Source: Chlorella sorokiniana
Lineage: Eukaryota > Chlorophyta > Trebouxiophyceae > Chlorellales > Chlorellaceae
DNA: 64,000 bases
NCBI GenBank assembly: GCA_025917655.1
Contig: CP084619.1
Span: 248,001 to 312,000, forward strand
Direction: 5' to 3'
In this document: positions 1-11,653 of the stretch, in pieces
Position numbering within the stretch: position 1 is the stretch's first letter
Layout: each line of letters opens with the position of its first letter
Notes under the pieces: model-generated
Seen by the model: only the letters and a program-made list of their open reading frames with translations
What the model was told of the DNA's origin: nothing
The model's database searches: none
Translations under genes and position numbers: made by a program

Positions 1-2616
1 GATGAGAGCGCTGCTAAAGCATGCTGAGGCCGGACAGTTTCCGTCAGACTCTGCGAGCAATCGAGCTGCACAAAACCTTCATCCTGTGCTAACCACTCAC
101 CACTATGTTCACCGTGTCATCAGGGTCCTGGAAGCAAACGTCTCACGAATCAGTGATACTCAAGGTACAGGCACTCAAACTGAGTGTGGTGCAGGCAAGC
201 CTGCTGGCTGTGACACACCTGCTCCTGCAGGACATTTAGGATGTTTGCCTCAATTGCCGCCTGCTTCTGGAATCTTTTCTTGTTGCGAATGATCTTGACA
301 GCCACTGCTTGCCCGGTGGCATGGTCCATGCAGCGCAACACCTGAGAGATGACCAAAGGGATGTGTTGCTCGACTGCATGCTGATCATGACACAGAAGGC
401 CTGCTCCTGTTATACAGCGCAGGGCAGCAAGGAACATTGACCTGGCCGAAGCTGCCTCGCCCTAGGCAGCCTTGTATCTCGTAGCGAAACTGGATGTGGT
501 CACCCACCTGCATGCATTTAGAAACAATGGATTCAGGACGGATGCGGCAGCATTGCACAGCCACAGCTGGCTGTAGTGCATCCACGCTAAACCCCTTAAA
601 CTCACCAGCCATACGTAATCACCTCTGTTGTCGTCATAGCCAAAGTTTGGTTGCAGGCTGCCTTGCTCCACTGCGTTTCAAGAAACAGGCAAGCATTATC
701 ACAATGAGTATTGGGCCACGTGCAATCGGCCCACACTCACAGACAATCGGCCCACACTCACAGATAATAATTGCTCACCTCTGATCTTGTTAATAAAAGG
801 CTTGCCAACAAACCAGACATGCTGGTAGGACTTGACCTCGACTTGCTCGAAGGGCGTCAACAGATGGCCCCAGGTTTGAAGTGCACTGAGCGGTGAGTGA
901 GGCTGGTGCTGCTGCTTGCTGGGCTGCAACTGCAGAGTAAACGCATGGCTGCTGCTTTCACTTCCTTTCAGAGGAGTAGCTTCACTGGACGTCTCGGTAT
1001 GCCCTGTGGTAATCCCTGTGGTGTGATGACCACCTAGTGCCCTGCTTCCCGTCTGAAACTGCTGCTGCCGCTGCTCGACAACCGGCAGACCTGGCAAGAA
1101 TGAGTCGATATGCTGATGCGCGTGTTGCTTTGGATGCTTTTGTGATAGCTCCTGTTGCGCTGAATGCCAGTGCTGCTCATGTGCTGTGTACAGCTCACCT
1201 ACGTCCGTCGTGTCAGCAGAGTTTTTCGTCAGCTTTGTCACCGCTTTGATCGAGTCGGACATAGACTGGACATAACCTGCAATGACAATGTTACTCGGGA
1301 TATGCCGCGACTCAATTGTCTTGCACTTCATATAATCTACTCACCAGGATTGACCTTCTCAGAGCCAGCATCTAGGGGCAGCCCTTTTGATGGTGGAACG
1401 AAGGACTGCTGGGCAAGCAGGCTTTCACCAGGCTGTGTTGTTTTTGGCGCTGCAACTGTGCCAGCTGCTGAGGGCGTGTGTGCCAGCTGAGATGAGCCTG
1501 AAAGATGTGGATGGCTCACTGCAGCAAACAGGTGGCCCGCATCTGTGCGCCTGCTGGCTGGATGCTCCTCAAAGGGCTGCAGCTGCACCCTGCTCATTAT
1601 AGGAGGCTTTTGCACAGAATCTAACCGAAAAATCGGCTGCTGCCTGGCTGGAGCACCTGCACGGTGCAAATGGCTGCCCTCCACGTTGGTTGTCAAAGTG
1701 GATGCTCGTGGCCAGGGGGTCCGCGAGGTGTTTTGCTGATGCACAGGCCACTGCTGCATTCCAGCGGCTGCAGGTGCGTCCGGCCGGGGTGGAAGGGGGC
1801 GCTCAAGGGCCCAAACCTGGCTGGGATGCTGCTGGCAAGCAGACCGTGGCGTGTCGCTGGTCGGCAGGCCCTCACACATGCGGCTGTAAAAGTCTCCCTT
1901 GCTGCAAGTCATCTGATCGCCCCAGCCAGTGCCTGGCAATGCATCATGGACTGGCCCGCGAGCAGAGTCCGACACAGGCTGCTGCTGAAGTGCCAATCCT
2001 GCTACCCGGCTTCCTGGGGGTGCAACTGTGGTAGGTGGTGGCCTGCGCTTGCGGCTGAGCCCTTAGACAGCAGGCCTGGGGGAGATGCCTCGCTGATGCT
2101 GCATACACAGCCTGCAGACACAACCAGCTTGCAATGAAGACCCAGTGCTAGCCACGGATAAAGTTGCCAGCAGATACAGGAGCAAAAGATGGCAGCCACC
2201 ACGCTTGCCTGAAAGTATGGCCTGCCTGTTGGTTGAGGAGCTGCTTTTGCTGATGGGGGCAGCTGCACTTGAGCGTTGTGCAGCTGGTGCAGCTGTACTG
2301 TAGGTGGGTCGCAGGACTGCTGAGCATGCATCCAGAATGTGGCATTACCGACTCCGCTGGGCTGCGCAGTGCACTCTGTTGCCTGGTAGCCGTGCACCTG
2401 CTGTGGATGTGGTGGTAATGCATGCTGAGCATGTGGCTGAAACAATGGCCCAGCTGGCGAGAGCGCCGTTGGGCGTGCTTCTGTAGGCTTCAGAGCTTGC
2501 CCAATGTACACCTCCGGATGCGGCATGGAATGTGCATCTGCATTCATTGCGACCAGGAAGCTGATATCGTCAATGCCCACTGAAGTAGAGTAATGTGCCT
2601 GCAAGCGTAAGTGCAT
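1..2616 (-). CDS. DYRK-type protein kinase, N-terminal part (truncated by window edge)
   Basis: Minus-strand gene whose 3' part lies beyond the left edge. The exon at about 612-437 ends with YEIQGCLGRGSFGQV, the glycine-rich ATP loop, and the next exon (about 352-211) carries VAVKIIRNKKRF with the ATP-anchoring lysine, followed by QAAIEANILNVL. The RNKKRF-QA pattern is characteristic of DYRK (dual-specificity tyrosine-regulated) kinases, which autophosphorylate an activation-loop tyrosine and then act on Ser/Thr. Upstream exons (about 2616-700) encode a long Gln/His/Pro/Ala-rich stretch without recognisable domain, interrupted by introns. The first ATG is uncertain; 2616 is the start of the most 5' frame that joins this low-complexity region. 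The catalytic loop and activation loop are outside the window, so activity cannot be judged. Confidence 0.8.
723..764. repeat. 21-bp perfect tandem duplication
   Basis: Two exact adjacent 21-bp copies (723-743 and 744-764) beginning CAATCGGCCC. They lie inside the DYRK-type gene, probably in an intron or low-complexity exon. A recent slippage-type duplication is the simplest reading. Confidence 0.9.
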
Positions 2617-3775
2617 CTCCCCATTCTAGCACCTGTTTGCCCAGGAATCTGCCTCAAGGCAGGGTCTGCAGCATGGCGCGGGGTTGTCTGGTTTTCGCTG
2701 CTTCTCAAAACCTGCAACTGGTAATCGAGCATGAGTCACGGGTCCTATTCGTCGTTGATGCACGTCCGCCTTCGACTGCACTTGATGGACCCACCTTCGA
2801 AAGGTTGGGCGCTTGCGGGTGATGCTGGGGCAGGTGCAGCGGCAGGGGCTCGCATGCTCCTGTGCCGCCGTCAGCGTAGCGCATGTTGCTTGAGATGTTC
2901 TGATGCTCCCTAGCATGCATGGCAATGAGTTATCAGTCTTTGCCACCGCACAATGCCTGCATTGGACCATAACGGCAGGCACCCAGCAGGCACCGTAGTG
3001 AAAGGAAGTCGGCCACTGAAAAAGTGCCAGAGAGGCATTCGAGCTGCTACACCGCGCCTTTGTGCACGGGATTGCCGCCTTACAGCTTGGTCTTAGTGGT
3101 TGCCCGGAGGATTCAGACGAGTCAGGGCGTGGCTGCCTGGCGCAGTCCCTCTACTGCCTCCAAGGCATATTTTGGAGGTTGGCGAATGTAATGCTGCCGA
3201 CAAGCTCTTGACAAGGTTGGTTTCTGGCTGGCTACGGCAGCGCACCTTGTTGGGCCGGGATTTAGGCAGGAATCACTTCGTGGAATAGGCCAGCAACTAT
3301 TGCGCGTTTTTGGTCCAAGTAGCGACAGACTTCTCGGAGGATGAAAACACTCTGCCGGCAGGACGAGCTGCCGTACCGTCGCCTCCTCTTTTTTTGCCGA
3401 GTTGTGTGAGAGCTATCCTGCCTCTCGCTGCTCTACATTGCTCTAAAACGCACCCTTTTCTGCTTCTCTCAGCCGATGTCACGCTTCCTGTAGAGGCTTG
3501 TCTGACAACCCCGCAGCCTGGCAGTCCTGGCCGTTGTGAACGATTGCCGCGAACCACTCGAGGGGCGCCTCGTTGTTTTGTGTGTTGTACCCCGCTGCTG
3601 TAAACTTTCAGCCGTCTGTCGACACGCACAACGCAGTTCTGCGGGCAGGTGTGCAATAAATGGCTGTTGATCATGAGAGCGCCGTGGTGGCTGCCCCGCC
3701 CCCGCCTGCCCGCCTGCCATCCCGTCCTGACTGCGTCCCCACGCTCCTCACGTTCGCAGGGGCCGTGAGCTGAGC
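2617..3775. promoter_or_regulatory. divergent intergenic region between kinase and PRP38B
   Basis: About 1.16 kb between the 5' ends of two divergently transcribed genes, so it should hold both promoters and 5' UTRs. Short reading frames exist on both strands but none resembles a known protein. I see no clear TATA box. Confidence 0.5.
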
Positions 3776-6403
3776 ATGGAGCAGTATGGCAACACAACAA
3801 CGTACAATTTGGAATCAGTGCTGCTGCAAAACATCAAGCGCAGCCTGTACTGGGAGAGAAGAGCCAAGAACATTGTGGACTGGAACGAGCTCGTTGACGA
3901 GATTTTTGAGAGGTGCGGCAACCCGTGTGGTGCACCAACGGGTAACTCAAGCAACGCGACTACTCATGGCACATTGAAACCTCATTCACTGCAGCGTGGA
4001 CAATGTGGAGCCATGGATGAGCGGCAATGCGCGTGGGCCATCCACCGCCTTCAACCTGCTCTACCGCCTCTGCCAAGTGTGATTGGCTAGTGCTCGCCTC
4101 TCTCTTCTGTGTCTCCTGTACTACTGCAATCTCCAAGCAAGCAATCACTGCAAAAGACCATGCCGCTTTGCTTCGCTGACCTTGCAGATGAAGCCAGATG
4201 TACGGGAGGTGCGCCAGATGCTTGACCACCAGGACTCCCCGTACATCCGTGCAGTGAGTGCGAATTTGCTTGCTAGGCATGCCCGCCTGTCGGCCCGCCC
4301 CTGCCAGCCTGATTCTCCGCAAGTGTGTGTTGGACAACTGTTCTGGCTCCTAAAATCCCTACAAGTCATGATCACCTGTTGTTTTTGTTGACGTTCTTGT
4401 TTTCCATGCCGCGCAGATTGGCCTGCTGTATCTGCGTTACGTCTGCGACCCGCGCCAGCTGTGGGACTGGTACAAGGACTACATGCTTGATGATGAGGCA
4501 CGCAGTTTCGCAGCTGTCCAGCCTGGCTTCTACTTCTTCCCCTGCTTCACGATCTGTATGGCTGCCAGCATCCTCACCTTGCTGCTCTTGTGCTTGCAGG
4601 AATTTGAGCCGTCCCCAAAGGGCTTAGGCCGAGCAGTCACCGTTGGCGCATTCGCAAGGGACATCATGCTTGACCAGGTGAGCGGAGCCCCTGGCACATG
4701 TGCTGCCAGGCTGCCCCTCCCACAGAGTGCAGGCACCATTCATGAAGTGTGTGAGTGCTGATGCACCCTCCAAGCGCATTTCTGTGATTTGACGCGTGTT
4801 AAGCACATTCTTGAGCCCGCATGCTGTTGATCTGCTGGAAGTTGACACTGCTGCTGCTGCGTGACTTCCTGCTTATTGTCGCATATGCCCTGCAGGTACG
4901 GCTCTCCGGGGACGCACCCAGCCTGCATTAGTGGGTACACACCCGCTGGCGCTTGTGTAGCGTGCATGTGCCTATGCGTGCATGCACTTTCAGGCGGTCA
5001 GCTGAAGATTAGGCTCACCCTGCATTGCCCTGCCACATCAATCCCTGCTGCAGTTTTACTTTGAGACGATCTTCCCGCGCATTCCCAAGCCAGGTGCAAT
5101 GGAACACTCATGGCCTGCTCTCTGCTCTTTGGTTTGTTGCCCCTGCCATTCCCGTCGAGCAGTTGACATGATGATTCCGAATCACTTTTGCTGTATGCGC
5201 AGTCCATGACGACATCTGCAGCAAGTTGAAGGATATGGGGCTGCCAACAGCCCCCATTGGCAACGCTGGCCAAGGTGCACATATCAGCTGCCTTCTTGAA
5301 CACCTTGCCGTCAGGTCCTGTTGTCCTGTTGTATCAAGAGAGGGGCCGATTGGGGTTGGGCTGCTTGGCTTTTGCAGGTGGTGCCGACCGTCGTGGTGTC
5401 AGCGATGGCACTGCCCGCCCCGCATCCGTGAAGGCATCGCTGTCAGGTGAATTGTGTCTTTGCTGTTTGAGCACCATGATTTGATGGGCATGAGTGTTTG
5501 AGCACCATTACTTGCAATGGGCATGATTATCTGCACTGTATCAAGCCCTTGACTGCATGCTTGTGTAGTGGCCTTTGGGCAGCGTGCACCAAACCGTGCC
5601 GGCGCGCGGGAGCAGGGACGCGGCATGGGCGCTGAGATGCAAGGTGTGCTGCTTCCAGCAGATTTCTGTGTGGAGCATGCAGTCCGGTTGGCGCAAGTGC
5701 AGACAATCATGCGTATTTACCTTTACCATCTGACCTGTGCTGTAGTGGACCGTGCAGCGCATCGCTCCCCGTCGCCCTATAAGCGGGACGATCGCCACGC
5801 ATCTCGTGGTGGAGACCGGTGGGTACCTGCTGGCTTGTTGCCACATGCCTTGCATCCTGGCGAGATGCCTGCAAGCTGGGCCTGTGACTGGGTGCCGGTT
5901 CCTGCAGGCGCGATGATCGCCATGACCGCGACGGCGACCGCCGCAACACCAGGGACGCCCACCGGGGCAAGGACGAGCGGCGCTACCGAGACGAATTCGA
6001 CAACAGGCGGGATCTGGAGCGGGAGCGGGATCTGGAGCGGGAGCGGGATTACGACCGCAGGCGGGCGACGACCGCCGCTATCGTGAGGAGCGGCGGGATC
6101 GAAAATACGACCGCGATGAGCGGAACCACCTCAGGCACGACCACCGCAGCACCAGCCGCGGCGAACGGCGGCGGAGCCGCAGCAGGTATGGGTCAGGCGG
6201 GGCTAGGAAGCAGGTTGCTACTTGGGTGTGCTAGTGTACAAGGATTCCGCACCCCTGGCTGGCGTTCTCCAACAGTGCTGCTCCCGCTGCGCTGCCTTCA
6301 GGGACCGCTATCGCAGCAGCAGCCGAGATGCGCGGGACGTGTTCAGGAGCGGGCTGCGCCCATCCACAAGAACCCTGACAAGATCCGTGAGACGTATGGC
6401 TGA
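3776..6403 (+). CDS. PRP38B-like pre-mRNA splicing factor
   Basis: Spliceosome B-complex protein of the PRP38 family, needed around activation of the tri-snRNP. The start at 3776 gives MEQYGNTTTYNLESVLLQNI, the usual N-terminus. Exon 2 (from 3995) reads NVEPWMSGNARGPSTAFNLL, then MLDHQDSPYIRA (from about 4191), GLLYLRYVCDPRQLWDWYKD (about 4418-4495), EFEPSPKGLGRAVTVG, and FYFETIFPRIPKP near 5055. These are the ordered blocks of the PRP38 domain. The 3' exons (5737-6190) encode an Arg-Asp/Arg-Glu/Arg-Ser tail with a short tandem repeat, like the RS tails of PRPF38B. The end is placed at 6403, after HKNPDKIRETYG; an alternative frame stops at 6443. The RS exon keeps frame only if one G is added at 6063-6065. 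Confidence 0.93.
6009..6044 (+). repeat. 18-bp coding tandem repeat in the RS-like tail
   Basis: Two exact 18-bp units (6009-6026, 6027-6044), each coding RDLERE. They sit in the charged Arg/Glu/Asp tail of the PRP38B-like protein and keep the frame. Confidence 0.9.
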
Positions 6404-7017
6404 GCGCACACCTGTAAAGATTGTTGGAAGACTGAGCTCTTGAGCACGTTGATCCTGACCGCGAAACCGCTTCAACTCGCACGTGAACGCTCGAAAACTA
6501 TAAAGTGGGCCCTGTCATGAACAGACCCGTCACCAAGGGCCAAGAGCAGACGCCTTGAGCAACATGCTGCTTCAGCTCAGGAGCCGCAAAAAGACGTCGG
6601 ATAGTTTCTGCCCGCTGTGCGCAAGCTTAAGCGACAGTTCAGTTCTTCTAAAAGCAAGAAGAAGGAGAAGGCGCGCTGGCCGTGCTCAAAAAGACATCAT
6701 CTGTGAGGCAGGACTGTACCGGGTGCAGCTCCCATTGATGCAGAACTTGTCGGATGCAACACCTGGAAACGGCCTGGTTTGCCCGTATCTACCTTATACA
6801 TTTGAGATAGGTTGCCGGCGCAACGAGTTCCCGCTCACGCGAGTGTGACATACGCCTTATACCCTCCGACGGGTGGTTCTCCTCCGCAATTCCCCCCTGA
6901 TCCTGCCCCCGCCAGTCGTTTTTACAGGGAAGATTTGTGGGCAGCTTATTGTGCCGTTGGGAGCAGGCAAAAGTTGCCCTCAGCGAAGCGACTACGCGAC
7001 CTTTTGTTTCCGAGGCC
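6404..7017. other. intergenic, 3' UTR / promoter
   Basis: About 0.6 kb between the PRP38B-like gene and the next plus-strand gene. It presumably holds the 3' UTR of the former and promoter of the latter. No coding similarity recognised. Confidence 0.5.
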
Positions 7018-8914
7018 ATGGCCAGCGCTCTGACGCTGCTTCACGCCTCCTCACAACTAATCAGCCGCCCTTCGCCCGGGGGAGCAGCCCCGGCGAGCCC
7101 CGAACCCACGGCTATGAAGCAGGCTTTTAGCCTGGAAGGCAACCCCTGCTCCAAGTGCTTCAACTGGCGCAGCTAGCTGCAAGTCTGCCGGCCCCACAGC
7201 AGCAGGCGGCTCCTGCAGCCCCACAGTTCGTTGGCGGCGGCGCTGCTGTTGGCGCCTTTGCTCCCTTTGCGCTCCCGGCCACACCGGCCGCTCCCCACAC
7301 TGCCACATCTGGGACTAGCGGCGGCGACCGGGCCACGCGGACGCAAGCTGATGCAACTGCAGAGCTGGAAGCGTCTAACAGCATTGCGGGCCTCAAGGTG
7401 AGCTGGCTGTAATGTTTTGCTGGCACCATCCGTCGCACCTGTTTCCCGCCCATCTGGCCTCCTGCTGCCCTCGCTTTGCCTGCAGCTGCCTGTCACCTGC
7501 AACGATATCCGCGGCATCGTGTACCTGGACCAGCAGGTGGGCACAATACTAGCCTGGCTATGGAAGCTAGGGCCGCGGAAGCCAAGGAACTAGTAGCAGG
7601 TCACGCCGCTGCGCACATCTCCCTACGCCGAAACCTAACCCCCCAAAAACACAGGTTGTCGCCTGCTACTGCCCTGAGTGCGAGCAGCGTGTGGCTGGCG
7701 GCCACGGCCGACCCCTATTCTCCTTCACGCGCTTTGAGCGCCACTCCGGCTCCAAGGCCAAGAAGTGGAGGCTGTCCATCCGCATCGACCCCGGTGCTGT
7801 TCCGGGAGGCGCCGCCAGGTGGGGCAGCATGGCGGATGGAGGGCGCTGGAGTGCAGGCCCTGGTCTCCTCCTCTCTGTCAGCGTCGTCCATCCACCTCCC
7901 CGCATCCCCACTCCCTCTTTGCAGAGGATCCGCCGCTTGCGCTGGGGCAGTGGCTGGAGAGCAAGGGTTTGGTGTCGTGGGCGCCCCGTGGCGGCCTGAA
8001 GATTGGCCCCAGCAACGCCGGCGGCGCAAGCTCGGGTGGGTGGTGCCTGGGATTGCCATGTGGTTTGGGACACCTGCAATGCGTCCTGGCAGGCTCCCAC
8101 TCATTTTGAGACCCCGCGCACCTTGCAGACGACGAGGGCTCCCGCTGCACCTGGAGGAAATTGGTGGTGGCCGCCGACACGTTCAGGCGGCTGCTGACCG
8201 CAGGCAGGGCCTCAGCACCGTACGGCCTGCAGGCCTGGGCACACAGGCTGCGGCGCCCGGCGTCTACCCCCTACGGGTCGGTGCCGGGGCACAAGCGGAG
8301 CCGCAGGGACTACGAAACGCCTGACCTGCAGAGCCACAGCGACCGCATGAAGTGGCTGGAGGCGCAGCGCGACGCGTTTGAAGCAGTGGCAGCCGCGGGG
8401 CCTGCCGAGGCCACCGCAGAGGAGGGCAGCAGCCAGGCCAGCGGGCAGCGGTGGGATGCTGAAGGCGCCAATGCTGCCCCCGCGGCGCGCCCCCGCGCCA
8501 CCAACACGATTGCCAAGCATGCCGCCATCTTCAGCCTTGTGTATGGGCTGCTGGCCGAGGGAGAGGACCGCAGGTGGGCGATTTTCTACGCTGCTGCAGG
8601 GCCGTGCTTGGAGCCAGCTGGGAGGGAGGCTCAGCCTTGCAGGCTGCTGTTCGAGTGCCACACCTCCCTGGTGTAGCATAAAGCTGAAGTTCCAGGATGC
8701 TGAAGATGCTGTTCCTCCCCATCCCCGCAGGGCCTTCAACGAGGTGTACCTCCCTTTCCTGAACGACCTGCCTCCCCACCGCTTGGACACCGAGTTCGCC
8801 ACGCTGCTGTCATACCTGCGCCTGCTGCGTGGGGGCATGGGCTGGGAGGCGGTGTGCGGCCAGATGGCGGCTTATGTGCGCGCGGTGGTTGCGCGGGCAG
8901 CCGCCAGCCATTGA
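7018..8914 (+). CDS. SAND/VARL-like domain protein, putative transcription regulator
   Basis: Multi-exon gene. Exon 1 (7018-7397) codes a Gln/Ala/Pro-rich leader. Exon 2 (7486-7536) reads LPVTCNDIRGIVYLDQQ and exon 3 (7655-7818) reads VVACYCPECEQRV, then FTRFERHSGSKAKKWRLSIR. The Cys pair, the F-E-x-H-x-G core and the KKW-x-x-S-I-R stretch match the SAND-like fold found in algal VARL/RegA-family regulators and related plant proteins; DNA binding is the family expectation. The C-terminal part (8161-8650) has a basic GHKRSRRDYETPD stretch that could be a nuclear signal, and the last exon (8731-8914) codes a Leu-rich helix-like end. The start at 7018 could move upstream to 6937 in frame. Exon 1 needs one C at 7143-7146, and the junction of exons 3 and 4 is not resolved. 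The family assignment is from memory of motifs, so moderate. Confidence 0.55.
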
Positions 8915-9318
8915 GTGCACGCCGCCTCTTCTAGCTCGCCTGCGTCTCACTGGGCTTGAGGATGCTTCAATCTTGGGTGTGGTGTGCTGTGTGGACGTCA
9001 GCTCTGTTGGGCACTGCACATTGCGAGGACGACTTTATTGACCTGCCATGATGCGTGCACCTGCTTTGTAGTCTTCCAGTGCATTAAGCTAGCGGTCAAT
9101 GCAACAAAATGGCCAGGCTGGATGCAACTGCGCTTCGCCCGACCGCTGCCATCTCATTACACAGCTCTCTGTGGAACTTGCGATCGTCTGGCAGGCATGG
9201 CATACTCGTATCAACTCGTACCACTTTCTGTTTCTTTTAAAGTCGGACAGAAACGTTCAGTGGCTAAGGGTCTTTGGAGGCGGAACCTCCCGGGTTCTCC
9301 ACAAGCAGCAGGCTAGCC
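8915..9318. other. intergenic, 3' UTR / TOM40 promoter
   Basis: About 0.4 kb between two plus-strand genes. Nothing coding recognised. Confidence 0.5.
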
Positions 9319-11427
9319 ATGGCAGCTCCAGCAGGCAACCCTTTCATGCCTGCCACTGCCCAGGCGGCTGCTGCCGCAGCAGCGGTGAGCGAAGCACCAC
9401 AAGGAGCAGACGTCGGCATAGGGCTGCCTCGAGGGCTTTGATTGCAGGAATCAAAACATTGCATGCCTGTATGTCGATAGATAGCGTTCATATTGTCGGC
9501 CATCACCCCTCCAACACTCGTTGCGCCTGCTTATAGGCTAAGAAGGTGGACTATCGCGACCTACCGCAGCCTGTGAGATACGAGGAGCTGCAGCGAGAAG
9601 TAATGAGTAAGTGGGGTGCCGCCGAGCGTCGCCCCTTCTGACGCCACGACGTTGTTCTGTCCTGTTGCTCACAGCCTGTTCTCGACCCGCTGCGCAGTGT
9701 CGCTGAAGCCTGACCTTTTTGAAGGCTTGCGATTCGACCTCACAAAACCGCTGAACCACAACTTTGCCCTCAGCCACTCAATTTTCATGGGCAACATCGA
9801 CGTGCCCACCGCCAACAACCAGGTGCACGCTTTTGGGAAGCGTTCCAGTTGCATGGCAGCCACGTTTAGTTGCATGGCAGCAGCAGTACAACCAGTGGCA
9901 TGAAGACGCACCTAGTTAGCCTGCAACAGCCGATATTGGTGCCGAACCGCTGACTGCGGGTGGTTTGCTGTGCGAGGCAGCAGGTGGTGAAGATGCCGAT
10001 TGGTACATACGAGTTTGGCGCCAACCTTGTGACTAACCGCGGCAACCTCATGCTGGGGCGCATCACCAGCGATGGGCGGCTGACGGGACGAGTCAAGTAA
10101 GGCCCCGGGCTGTTGCTTGTGATAGCGATCGCAGCCGCTCAGCGCTGCAGGCCGGCTTTTGCTGCTTGATGCCGCATTACAGAGGTACGGGCGGGTGTTG
10201 GCCGTGCCGCAGGTATGACGTCGCTGACTTTGCGGCAGTGAAGAGCCAGTTCCAGATTGCCAGTGAGAAGGGCATGAGCCAAGCCATGTTTGACGTGGAC
10301 CTCAAGGTGCGCCTGTCGCTTCTTTCACGGCTCTCGCGTTTATTATTGGTTCGGGCGGCCCATTGCTGTTTCGCGATCCTGCCGTGTGTGGTGGCCCGTC
10401 TCTCAGCCAGTGGTTTGCTGCAGCAGGCACACAAAGCCGACAGGCAGCTTCCGCCTGACTGTCCTCCTGATTGTGCAGGGCAAGGACTGGAACGGGCAGC
10501 TCAAGTGGGGCACCAGCAACTTTTATGGCGCCAATTACTTTCAGTCTGTTACGCCGCAGCTGTCGGTGGGCGGCGAGGTCTTCTACCTGGCCGAGCAGCG
10601 GCGCAGGTGGGCGATGCTTGCTGTAGAAGGAGCAGTGCAAGTTATTTAGCTCCTTGGGCTTGTGTCGGGACCTTTCGCTCAAAAGTGAGGATGAGTAGTT
10701 GTTGTTTTGTTCTGTCATGTACGGGGCCTCCACTCTGCAGTGGCATTGGCCTGGCGGCGCGACACGCGGGCGAGAAGCACGTCGCTACGGCGCAGGTTGC
10801 CAACACGGGCCTTGTGTCGCTAACTTACATCCAGAAGATCAGCGAGAAGGTGGGGTGGGTATGTGCCCAGCACTTGGGTTGTTCACATCCACATCCATTT
10901 CTTAGTTCTGTCTTGAAGGAACCCATTAATTCCTTTGACATGACCTCAACAAGGCCAACATCTGTGTTGTCCCCGGGCAATGGTGAACTGCTGCAGGTTT
11001 CCCTGGCCAGTGACTTCATGTGGAATTTGAACAGCCGGGAGGCCAATGCCTCGTTTGGCTATGACTACGTGCTGCGGCAGTGCCGCCTGCGGGGGCGCAT
11101 CGACACCGGTGCGCCCAAGGCTGCAGGGCTGTCGCAGTCCGGGCTGACGCGCTGGGTGCTGATGCTCCATGAGGCAGCGGTGCTGCTCAGCCAGTGTGAT
11201 GATCCCTGCATGGTACCCTGCGCAGAGGGCAAGATTGCGGCCTTTTGGAGGAGCGGTTGAATGTGGGGGTGAACTTTGTGTTGTCTGCGGAAGGTGGGTC
11301 ATGCGATGTGTAGGTAGTCAACAGGCATTCGGCTCTGTGTTCCTTTCACTTCATGCTGTGGCTGTCTGCAGTGGACCATCCCCGCAAGGACTACAAGTTT
11401 GGTTTTGGCTTGACCGTCGGCGAGTAG
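9319..11427 (+). CDS. TOM40: mitochondrial import pore TOM40
   Basis: Outer-membrane beta-barrel that forms the protein-conducting pore of the TOM complex. Ten exons can be placed: 9319-9384, 9537-9606, 9698-9822, 9984-10096, 10213-10306, 10479-10606, 10741-10849, 10997-11108, 11226-11293 and 11372-11427. All junctions are GT-AG and in frame. Key blocks are FEGLRFDLTKPLNHNFALSH, MGNIDVPTANNQ, YEFGANLVTNRGNLMLGRI, LKWGTSNFYGANYFQS, and the C-terminal beta-signal region KDYKFGFGLTVGE. There is a short Ala/Pro N-terminus instead of a long leader, as in plant TOM40. Exon 9 reads KIAAF and then LEERLNVGVNFVLSAE only if one T is added to the run 11243-11246; as printed it hits a stop. It converges with the E2 gene 227 bp away. 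Confidence 0.95.
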
Positions 11428-11653
11428 GGTTGGCGGATGACTGTTTGGCATGCTGCTGTCTGTGATGCATAGTTTCATCAGGGTAAAACTGTTACAGGCG
11501 GCATGATGGATTCAGGCTGGCTGATGGCCAAATGAAATTTGGAGAATAAGGGGGGTTGCAAAGATTGAGGGTTGGCATGCGTTCAAGCAGGAAGTGCAAA
11601 GCAAAGGTGGCAAGGCAGCACGACAGAAGGAGCAGGGTGAGCTTCGGGACGGC

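Noticed and set aside
10166-11260. A 364-codon plus-strand frame
   Set aside because: Covers several TOM40 exons and introns; only the exon parts match TOM40, and the correct splice forms change frame.
11226-11293. Programmed frameshifting in TOM40
   Set aside because: No slippery heptamer plus structure; the same kind of one-base loss recurs in unrelated genes across the window.
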